Below are positions 52,572-59,582 of a stretch of DNA of 64,000 nt, piece after piece. Under the pieces are notes generated by a model. That model saw nothing but the letters and a program-made list of their open reading frames with translations, was not told the DNA's origin and did not search any database. Made by a program: the position numbers and the translations under genes. The DNA comes from JANQPA01 sp964628385. Lineage in GTDB: Bacteria > Bacteroidota > Bacteroidia > Chitinophagales > Saprospiraceae. Each line of letters opens with the position of its first letter. Position 1 is the first letter of the stretch. The stretch covers positions 1 to 64,000 of the forward strand of contig CAZVOD010000002.1 in NCBI GenBank assembly GCA_964628385.1, read 5' to 3'.

Positions 52572-53990
52572 TTGAATGGCTTTGATATAAAAAAATCAAA
52601 TATTCTTTCAGCAAATCATAAAGGGCTATCACTCATTATTAAACCAAATACTCATACTGTGGACCTAATTGAGTCGTTAAAATCCATCGGAGGATTCATT
52701 TACCGCTTCAAGTTCCTCCTCGCTTTTGTGACGATCTTCACTCTCGGCCTAATCTCTTATCTTTACTTTTCTCCTGATTCTATTAAAAACCTTGGTGCTT
52801 CTGTAAATGATGCCGAATCTGTTGATATTGGCCATTTTCCCATTGTAAAACCTACTATGAAATACGGCTTTGCACTGGATACTTTTCAAGTATACGAAGG
52901 AAAAATCAAGACAGGAGATTATTTTGGTGCCATCCTGAATCGCTACAACATTGACCACATCAAAATCACACGTCTGGCAGAAGCCAGCAAACCTGTTTTT
53001 AATATTAATACTTTCCGCCAAGATAAACCCTACACTATCCTGGCCAAAGACAGCACACAAAAAGCAGATTATTTCATATATGAGCCGGATGTTTATAGCT
53101 ACATCGTTTTTGACCTGGATAGTCTTAAGGCTTCTGAGGTAGAACGTCCCATAAGCTATACGACCCGTACCGGTAAAGTAACTGTAGAAAGCTCACTTTG
53201 GAAAGCTATTGTGGATAACGATATGAGCTACGCTATTGCTGATAAAATGGAAGATGCCCTTCAGTGGACATTAGACTTCTACAGAATCCAGAAGGGTGAT
53301 GAGTTCAAGTTACTCTACGATGAAGAATCTATACGTGGTGAAGTCGTTGGCGTAGATATGGTAAAAGCAGCAACTTATAAAAGCGAAGGCAAGACTTATT
53401 ATTCTATATATTTTGATAATGGAAAATTAAGCGGATATTTCGATGAATACGGTCGCCCGATGGCTAATGGCTTCTTAAAGTCACCGGTAAAGGCTTCCAG
53501 GATATCTTCTTACTATAATTTGAATAGGTTTCACCCTATTCTGAAGAGGAGAAGGCCACACTACGGAACAGATTATGCGGCTCCCTATGGCACACCTATT
53601 ATGGCAGTAGGTAATGGTGTGGTAACTAAAGCATCTTACAGCAAAGGCAATGGTAACTACGTCAAGATAAAGCACGATAATACCTATCAAACGCAGTACC
53701 TTCACATGCAGAAGTTTGCGAAGGATATTCGGCCGGGTACACCAGTCAAGCAGGGCCAAACTATTGGCTACGTAGGCTCCACGGGCTTAGCTACCGGCCC
53801 ACATGTATGTTTTAGATTTTGGAAAAATAACAAGCAGGTGAATCATCTACGCATGAGTTTTCCGCCACCAGAACCCCTTCCAAAGGAAAGCCTTGAAGCA
53901 TTCTTCAAGGTTAGGGATGAATATCTGAAACTCCTGGATGAGCCAATTCCCGCCAAATTAGAAGACGAGAAAAAAGCTACCCAATCATAA
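52572..53990 (+). CDS. Membrane-anchored M23-family peptidase (peptidoglycan hydrolase)
   Basis: 472 residues from a TTG start at 52572; no ATG is available near the N-terminus, and a GTG at 52659 is the other choice. One membrane helix lies at about 48-66, so the domain faces the periplasm. The M23 domain (about 325-440) has HYGTDYAAPYGTPI (zinc ligands H and D) and QYLHM (catalytic H). In the last motif the usual HLHFE is HVCFR, so the third zinc ligand is cysteine, a variant I recall in Bacteroidota. A SPVKASRISSYYNLNRFHPI segment precedes the domain, as in NlpD/MepM relatives. Probably a cell-wall endopeptidase acting in growth or division. Confidence 0.85.
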   Translation: MNGFDIKKSNILSANHKGLSLIIKPNTHTVDLIESLKSIGGFIYRFKFLLAFVTIFTLGLISYLYFSPDSIKNLGASVNDAESVDIGHFPIVKPTMKYGFALDTFQVYEGKIKTGDYFGAILNRYNIDHIKITRLAEASKPVFNINTFRQDKPYTILAKDSTQKADYFIYEPDVYSYIVFDLDSLKASEVERPISYTTRTGKVTVESSLWKAIVDNDMSYAIADKMEDALQWTLDFYRIQKGDEFKLLYDEESIRGEVVGVDMVKAATYKSEGKTYYSIYFDNGKLSGYFDEYGRPMANGFLKSPVKASRISSYYNLNRFHPILKRRRPHYGTDYAAPYGTPIMAVGNGVVTKASYSKGNGNYVKIKHDNTYQTQYLHMQKFAKDIRPGTPVKQGQTIGYVGSTGLATGPHVCFRFWKNNKQVNHLRMSFPPPEPLPKESLEAFFKVRDEYLKLLDEPIPAKLEDEKKATQS

Positions 53991-54003
53991 GTAAATGTAG
54001 AAA

Positions 54004-54039
54004 AAGAGCTGTATCAAAATGTTGGTACAGCTCTTTTTT
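54004..54039. terminator. Bidirectional intrinsic terminator
   Basis: AAGAGCTGTA (54004-54013) and TACAGCTCTT (54026-54035) form a perfect 10 bp stem followed by TTTT on the plus strand, and AAAA precedes it, giving T-runs on both strands. It lies between the convergent M23 gene and the YqgE gene. Confidence 0.85.
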
Positions 54040-54040
54040 G

Positions 54041-54598
54041 TTAGTTCCAGCTTTTGAATTCCGGCATTTGAGCAATCACCGAGTAGGTATTTCCTTTATT
54101 TTCGAGCGCTGTTTGCCATAAATTATCAGGACTTACAGAAAACAGATAGTTAGAATCCATACTTGCCAATATCCATGATCCTAGGGTGAGTTCATCCATG
54201 AGCTGCCCCTCTGACCAACCGGAATAGCCTACAAAAAACCTTATATTGGCGGGAGTGACCAACTGTGAAGTGATTAGGAATTTTAGTTTTTCAAAATCTC
54301 CTCCCCAGTAAACCCCATCTGTTACCTTGATGCTGTCCTCTAGTAAATCCCCTACATTGTGGATATAATGTACCGTATCTGTTTGCACAGGGCCACCAAA
54401 CAAGACTTCTGATTCAAATTCAGGAAAATCATCTATCAAATCATCCACACTCATTTTGATTGGTTTATTCATGATAAAGCCAATGCTCCCTTCCACACCG
54501 TGTTCTACAAGCAGTACGGCTGAACGTCTGAAATTTGGATCAAGCATAAAGGGTTCAGCCAGTAGTACTCTTCCTGTTTTTACATCATTTTTTACCAT
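54041..54598 (-). CDS. YqgE/AlgH family protein (UPF0301)
   Basis: 185 residues. The family pattern is clear: GRVLLAEPFMLDPNFRRSAVLL, GSIGFIMNKPIKMSVDDLI, LFGGPVQTDTVHYIHN and FFVGYSGWSEGQLMDEL. The fold is known from structural studies but the biochemical role is not. In Pseudomonas a member (AlgH) affects alginate expression. Cytoplasmic, monocistronic by appearance. The 366 bases upstream, to the fabD stop, hold no gene or RNA that I can support. Confidence 0.9.
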   Translation of the reverse strand: MVKNDVKTGRVLLAEPFMLDPNFRRSAVLLVEHGVEGSIGFIMNKPIKMSVDDLIDDFPEFESEVLFGGPVQTDTVHYIHNVGDLLEDSIKVTDGVYWGGDFEKLKFLITSQLVTPANIRFFVGYSGWSEGQLMDELTLGSWILASMDSNYLFSVSPDNLWQTALENKGNTYSVIAQMPEFKSWN

Positions 54599-54964
54599 TT
54601 ATCATTTGCTTTTCAGTCAATCCCACATTCAAAAGACTTATTCCACAATTTTACCACTATTCTACCCCTTCGAAACAAGCCCACAGAGAAAAATAATTTC
54701 ATTACATTCCTGTAATATTAATTTGTCCGGTGCCAGGATGTACGATTGGAAAAATTATAAGCCTTACTATTAACAGGATTATCCTAAATCATACCTTTTT
54801 CCATATAACCTTTCAGTTATTTCTTTAACTACTATAAACAAAGGCAGGAAGTTCAGCCTGTGTCTTGTCTATTTAAAATTAAAAGAAATCAACTCAATGT
54901 AGAACGAGAAGCCTTCAAAGTTTTGTATAAAGGTCAGCTTTTTTACAATCGCTATATTCTATAT

Positions 54965-55843
54965 TTACAGAGCAGCAGTTGGAAACTTCCTGTCCACTTT
55001 TTTGACAAAGCCCTGCAACACTTTCCCCACTCCTCCTACTTCAATAAATTCAGTAACGCCATCATCGATCATTTGCTTCATGGTTTGTGTCCATCGGACG
55101 GGGGCGGTTAACTGCTCTATCAGTTGCTTTTTGATTACTGCCGGATCTTTTTCGGGCCTGGCACTGACATTTTGGTACACTGCTACAGTGGGAACTTCGA
55201 TGGTAGTCTGATCGATAGCTGATTTGAGTTGCTCCTGAGCAGGTTGCATAAAAGGAGAGTGAAAAGCCCCGCCTACGGCCAGTATTACAGCCCGTTTTGC
55301 GCCCTGTTCTTTCAACTTTTCTACTGCTGCTTCGACAGCTTCAACGCTACCGGAGATAACCAGTTGCCCCGGGCAGTTATAATTAGCAGCCACTACAGTA
55401 CCATCTACTTCCTCGCATGCTTTTTCCACTACTTCATCTTCAAGTCCAAGGATAGCGGCCATAGTACTTTTTTCCATTTCACAGGCTTTTTGCATCGCTT
55501 CTGCCCGCTGTTGTACTAACTTAAGACCATTTTCAAAGGACATAGCCTTTGCTGCTACCAGCGACGAAAACTCGCCCAGGGAATGTCCGGCTACCACATC
55601 TGGCTGGAAGGCCTCAGCAGCGGCAGTTACTTTTGCAATAGAGTGCAGAAATACAGCAGGTTGAGTTATTCTGGTTGCCTTTAAATCTTCAGCCGATCCT
55701 TCAAACATAACATCAGTAAGCCGGAAGCCTACAATATCATTGGCTTGTTCCATAAGCTGGCGTACCGGCTCTGACTGTTCGTACAGATCTTTTCCCATCC
55801 CTTCAAACTGTGAGCCCTGGCCGGCAAATACGTATGCTTTCAT
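54965..55843 (-). CDS. fabD: Malonyl-CoA:ACP transacylase
   Basis: 292 residues. FAGQGSQFEGMG opens the domain, the nucleophile serine is in AGHSLGEFSSLV, the conserved arginine in VQQRAEAMQKA, and the catalytic histidine in GAFHSPFMQPA. It loads malonate onto ACP for fatty acid synthesis. Not in a fab cluster here; it lies 26 bases after folE in the same direction and may share its transcript. Confidence 0.94.
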   Translation of the reverse strand: MKAYVFAGQGSQFEGMGKDLYEQSEPVRQLMEQANDIVGFRLTDVMFEGSAEDLKATRITQPAVFLHSIAKVTAAAEAFQPDVVAGHSLGEFSSLVAAKAMSFENGLKLVQQRAEAMQKACEMEKSTMAAILGLEDEVVEKACEEVDGTVVAANYNCPGQLVISGSVEAVEAAVEKLKEQGAKRAVILAVGGAFHSPFMQPAQEQLKSAIDQTTIEVPTVAVYQNVSARPEKDPAVIKKQLIEQLTAPVRWTQTMKQMIDDGVTEFIEVGGVGKVLQGFVKKVDRKFPTAAL

Positions 55844-55869
55844 ACTTTTTATAGGTTTTTGATGATTTT

Positions 55870-56466
55870 CTAATGCAAATTAGCACTTACGAGATTCAAA
55901 AATTCACTCCGGGTTTCGAAGCGCTGAAAAGCCCCTGTAAAGGCCGAGGTAGTGGTCACTGAGTTTTGCTTCTGAACGCCACGCATCATCATGCACATAT
56001 GCCTGGCTTCAATTACGACTGCCACGCCCAGCGGATTGAGAGTTTTGTCAATACAGTGAAGGATTTGATCCGTAAGACGCTCCTGTACCTGTAGCCTTCT
56101 GGCAAATACATCAATGACTCTGGGGATTTTACTCAGCCCCACTATGTAGCCATTGGGAATATAAGCTACGTGGGCTTTACCAAAGAAGGGCAAAATATGA
56201 TGCTCACACAATGAATACAACTCAATATCTTTTACAATAACCATCTCGCTGTAGTCCTCCCGAAACATTGCAGAACGAATAATTTCTTCGGCATCCTGCT
56301 CATAACCCTGAGTGAAAAACTGCATAGCTTTAGCTGCCCGTTCGGGCGTTTTGAGTAATCCCTCCCGGCTTATCTCTTCACCGGTTGCCTCAAGTATAGT
56401 TCTGAAAGCCGCCTGTATATCTTCCAGTTGGCTGTTGTTATCGGCGTCTGTAGTGTTTGATTCCAT
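55870..56466 (-). CDS. folE: GTP cyclohydrolase I
   Basis: 198 residues. Zinc and active-site motifs: LYSLCEHHILPFFGKAHVAY (C, H, H) and the downstream cysteine in EARHMCMMMRGVQK, then SVTTTSAFTGAF. It turns GTP into 7,8-dihydroneopterin triphosphate. The queD gene 15 bases upstream uses that product, so the pair probably serves queuosine or other 7-deazaguanine synthesis as well as folate. Confidence 0.95.
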   Translation of the reverse strand: MESNTTDADNNSQLEDIQAAFRTILEATGEEISREGLLKTPERAAKAMQFFTQGYEQDAEEIIRSAMFREDYSEMVIVKDIELYSLCEHHILPFFGKAHVAYIPNGYIVGLSKIPRVIDVFARRLQVQERLTDQILHCIDKTLNPLGVAVVIEARHMCMMMRGVQKQNSVTTTSAFTGAFQRFETRSEFLNLVSANLH

Positions 56467-56481
56467 TCCTTAAATTCAAAA

Positions 56482-56898
56482 TTAACTGCCAAAATACTCG
56501 GCAAAAATATTTTCTGTTTCAAATAAGCGTATTGAATGTAATTTTGCTCCCGCCTCTTTTACCGGCTGATCTAGCTGTTTCCAAAAATGAAGCACCAGGT
56601 TCTCGGTAGTAGGCTGTACTCCGGGAGGTAAAAAATCAACATCCAGATTGAGGTTAGAGTGATCTACCTTATCCGTTATGTGTTTTTTGATGAGCTTACT
56701 GAGTTTTTTTACATCTATGATAAACCCCGTCATCGGGTCAGGTTCTCCTTTTACTGTAATGTATAGCCAATAATTATGACCGTGCCAGTTTTTGTTGGCG
56801 CACTTACCAAAAGTCTCATAGTTTTTCTCATCACTCCAGCTTTCAACCCACAATTTATGAGCAGCATTGAAGCGCTCTCTCCTTGTCAGATATACCAT
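56482..56898 (-). CDS. queD: 6-carboxy-5,6,7,8-tetrahydropterin synthase (6-pyruvoyl-tetrahydropterin synthase family)
   Basis: 138 residues. Zinc ligands are the histidine of FNAAHKL and the two of HGHNYWLYI; the catalytic cysteine is in KCANKNWHGHNY, and the pterin-anchoring glutamate is near ENIFAEYFG. It converts dihydroneopterin triphosphate to 6-carboxytetrahydropterin in queuosine synthesis; PTPS activity for biopterin is the alternative. Co-directional with folE, 15 bases apart. The ~200-base divergent region before the sensor kinase has a minus-strand TATTTTTG (56973-56966), a possible -7 box. Confidence 0.88.
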   Translation of the reverse strand: MVYLTRRERFNAAHKLWVESWSDEKNYETFGKCANKNWHGHNYWLYITVKGEPDPMTGFIIDVKKLSKLIKKHITDKVDHSNLNLDVDFLPPGVQPTTENLVLHFWKQLDQPVKEAGAKLHSIRLFETENIFAEYFGS

Positions 56899-57098
56899 TG
56901 TCGTTTTGATTAAAGCTAAAATTAAAATTTTGATTGTTTAAAACCTCACACTTCCTAACAAGCAGCAAAAATAAAAAAGTTCTTCAGGTCAAAAATAAAT
57001 TTCAACCTTATAGTTGAGCTTGTTTATCTAATTTATCTTAAATTCATCAACCGTTTACAGACCTTACGTCTTTGTTATGAAGAACAGACCATTAACCT

Positions 57099-58160
57099 AT
57101 GCTTAGCGAATTAAGTCTAACGATAAAGAACAAATTTATAGATCTATTTTCCAGGCCCGTCACGCAACACGTGACATTTTGGCTTCTATTTTTGCTGTTG
57201 ATGACCGCCCTGGAGCTGTCCGAGCATAATTTCCTTTTTGCTATCAGTAACGAGCTTATCAATATATTTTTTTATGCAGTATTAGTTTATTATAACCTGT
57301 TCTATCTAATCCCTAATTATTTGACCCAGAAGAAATTTCTCACTTATGCCATGCTGCTAATCCTGTCAGCGATTATTCTTACCCCACTGAAAGTCATTGT
57401 TTTTTATTTTAAATTTTACAATCAACCACAATTACAACAGGGACTGGTAGCTAACCTAAATTGGTACTTTCTCGTTTCTTTCTTTATCGCCGGTACATCA
57501 ACTATTCTAAAAATCATTACAGACTGGACCAAACAACTTCGGGAAAAGCAACAATTACAAACACAAACCATGCAGTCGGAGCTGCGCTTTCTGAAATCAC
57601 AAATTAATCCACATTTTTTATTTAATACACTGAATAGCCTGTATGCACTAACGCTCAAGAAGGATGATAAAGCACCAGAGATTGTTATCAAACTCTCTGA
57701 GATGATGAGGTATATGCTCTACGAGTGTAACGAAAAAAAAGTATTGCTAAGAAAAGAAATAAACTACATAAAAAACTACCTTGACCTAGAGAAGCTCCGT
57801 CAAAATAAGAATGTAGATATCAAATTCAAGCATTACGGTGATCCTGGTAATAAGGAGATTGCGCCTCTGATGTTCATCCCATTCCTGGAGAATAGCTTCA
57901 AACACGGTGTGAGTCACTTTCTCGAAGAGGCTTTTGTACATATAGAACTGAAGCTAGAAAAAGATACGGTGAATTTTTACATTGAAAACAGCAAGCCGGA
58001 AGAGTTACCTGCCCCCAGTACGTCGGGTAAGAAAAGTGGCGGTATTGGTCTGGTAAATGTCCAACGACGTCTAAATCTTTTGTATCCCGACAAATATGAA
58101 TTGAAAATTAATGATTATCCGCAATCATACGCTGTTAGTTTGAAAATAAAATTGGATTAA
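57099..58160 (+). CDS. LytS/YehU-type sensor histidine kinase
   Basis: 353 residues. Four predicted membrane helices occupy about 25-140, with no large extracellular sensor domain. The His_kinase block is LKSQINPHFLFNTLNS with phospho-acceptor H172, and the ATPase domain ends with KSGGIGLVNVQRRLNLLYP (G-box). The signal sensed is unknown; members respond to cell-envelope state or small molecules such as pyruvate. It is followed after 22 bases by its LytTR partner, so the two form one operon. Confidence 0.9.
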   Translation: MLSELSLTIKNKFIDLFSRPVTQHVTFWLLFLLLMTALELSEHNFLFAISNELINIFFYAVLVYYNLFYLIPNYLTQKKFLTYAMLLILSAIILTPLKVIVFYFKFYNQPQLQQGLVANLNWYFLVSFFIAGTSTILKIITDWTKQLREKQQLQTQTMQSELRFLKSQINPHFLFNTLNSLYALTLKKDDKAPEIVIKLSEMMRYMLYECNEKKVLLRKEINYIKNYLDLEKLRQNKNVDIKFKHYGDPGNKEIAPLMFIPFLENSFKHGVSHFLEEAFVHIELKLEKDTVNFYIENSKPEELPAPSTSGKKSGGIGLVNVQRRLNLLYPDKYELKINDYPQSYAVSLKIKLD

Positions 58161-58182
58161 ACAAAATACAAAATCAAAATAG

Positions 58183-58908
58183 ATGATAAACATTATAATA
58201 GTTGATGATGAGCCTTTGGCTCAGGATGTGCTAGAAACCTACGTAGAAAAAGTTCCTGAATTGAATCTGGTCAAAAAGTGTAGTAACGCTTTACAAGCCA
58301 ACGAAGTGCTCAAAAACGAAAACATAGACTTGATGTTTTTGGATATTCAGATGCCTCAACTCACGGGTATCGATTTTCTCAAAACGCTTTCTAACCCTCC
58401 ACTTGTTATCTTTACAACCGCTTATGATAATTATGCCATCGAGGGCTTTGAACTTAATGCCCTGGATTATCTGCTCAAGCCTATCTCTCTGGAAAGATTC
58501 ATCAAAGCTGTCAATAAAGCTATGGATCAAATCGAGCTCAAAAAGAAAGAAGGCATTGCAGAGTCCATTACCACCGATAGTGATTACATCTTTGTAAAAG
58601 CTGATAAAAAGCTAGTCAAAATCAGCTATGGCGATATCCTATACATTGAAGGCCTGAAGGATTATGTCATTATCAGAATGGATACATCTAGAGTTATTAC
58701 GCTCCAAACCATGAAAAGCCTGGAAGACAAATTACCAGAAGGGATTTTTAAGCGTATACACCGCTCTTACATTATCAACCTGGATAAAATTAATGCCATT
58801 ATTGGAAATATGGTTGAAATAGTAGAAAAAGGACAACCAAAGCATCTACCCATTGGAAAGAATTATCGGGAAGAACTACTGGAAATTATTAATAAAAACA
58901 GATTGTAA
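58183..58908 (+). CDS. LytTR-family response regulator
   Basis: 241 residues. Receiver domain with the acidic pair D8/D9, phospho-acceptor D54 in LMFLDIQMPQLTG, and the conserved threonine and lysine in VIFTTAYD and YLLKPIS. The LytTR DNA-binding domain runs from about 142 to the end (DYIFVKADKKLVKISYGDILYIEG-like start; RIHRSYIINLDKINAI). Partner of the kinase upstream. Targets are unknown; the intergenic hairpin array just downstream is on its 3' side. Confidence 0.92.
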   Translation: MINIIIVDDEPLAQDVLETYVEKVPELNLVKKCSNALQANEVLKNENIDLMFLDIQMPQLTGIDFLKTLSNPPLVIFTTAYDNYAIEGFELNALDYLLKPISLERFIKAVNKAMDQIELKKKEGIAESITTDSDYIFVKADKKLVKISYGDILYIEGLKDYVIIRMDTSRVITLQTMKSLEDKLPEGIFKRIHRSYIINLDKINAIIGNMVEIVEKGQPKHLPIGKNYREELLEIINKNRL

Positions 58909-58920
58909 AGGCATCAGGGC

Positions 58921-58989
58921 TGAAAAGAAAAAAGTCGTACTCAAAAAGTACGACCAGTTACAATAAATTATAATCCCATGAACATATCC
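58921..58989 (-). ncRNA. Hairpin unit A of a three-unit intergenic array
   Basis: Read on the minus strand, a conserved 29-base box (58989-58961, containing GTTCATGGGATTATAA) leads into the stem GTCGTACT-tttTg-AGTACGAC (58954-58934) and then TTTTTTCTTTTC. The box is 28 of 29 bases identical to that of unit B. A TAATTTTG just upstream on the same strand (about 58997-58990) could be its -7 promoter box. It may be a small RNA or a stand-alone terminator. Confidence 0.4.
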
Positions 58990-59031
58990 AAAATTAAATC
59001 TTATCGAAATCAGGTTGTTTTTTCGTACTCT

Positions 59032-59103
59032 ACAAAAAAAGAAGTAAGTCAGCCTTTTAGGCCTGACTTACTACCAACAAATTATAATCCCATGAACATA
59101 TCC
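59032..59103 (-). ncRNA. Hairpin unit B of a three-unit intergenic array
   Basis: Minus strand: conserved box 59103-59075, then a long hairpin AGTAAGTCAG...CTGACTTACT (59072-59043) and TTCTTTTTTTG. The box is almost identical to unit A but the hairpin sequence is unrelated, so the box is conserved for its own sake and not by simple duplication of the whole unit. Not recognised as a known RNA family. Confidence 0.4.
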
Positions 59104-59274
59104 TAATTCGATGGAAAGGCGAATTTTTCTGCATGTTAACCCATCCTTCAATCGTTTCGTCCTTTCGACAATATAAATATGAATATAAAATAGTCTTGAA
59201 TCAAAAACACATTTCAATAATTGTGAAAATTATATTTTTATTATATGATATTTTTGTATTAAACATGCGGACAG

Positions 59275-59339
59275 GTCATAAAAAAAGCCGCACAGTTGTG
59301 CGGCTTCAATAGCAATGATTATAATTCCACGAATATAAA
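59275..59339 (-). ncRNA. Hairpin unit C of a three-unit intergenic array; terminator
   Basis: Minus strand: a diverged version of the conserved box (59339-59312, sharing TTCxTGGxATTATAAT), then GCCGCACA-ac-TGTGCGGC (59304-59287) and TTTTTTTATG. This is a strong intrinsic terminator and could end the transcript of the large secreted protein gene whose stop is at 59583. The rest of 58909-59582 is AT-rich and shows no gene. Confidence 0.5.
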
Positions 59340-59582
59340 TAAAGCAATGAATTATCTTTAGGATTTTGTTATAACGGGTATCCTACCCTAATTATTCTCC
59401 AAGGTAAGGAATAATCAATGATTATCCGAATAAGTTATTCTTTTATAGATAAAAAAGTCGAATGATAATTAGTTTAATGGAAGATATTAATAAAAGATAT
59501 TATGCATCTTTCCTCTAGATCGGCTGAAAAGTCAATTGATAACTTTCCAGCCGATTACGGTTCGTTTAGTTCACTATCTGAG

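Noticed and set aside
54860..55111. Plus-strand open frame of 83 codons starting in the gap before fabD
   Set aside because: Most of it is antisense to the fabD C-terminus, and the unique part is short and featureless.
58921..59339. CRISPR array or IS-end interpretation of the repeated boxes
   Set aside because: Only three copies with irregular spacing, each tied to a terminator hairpin; no spacer pattern, no cas genes, no target-site duplication and no transposase.
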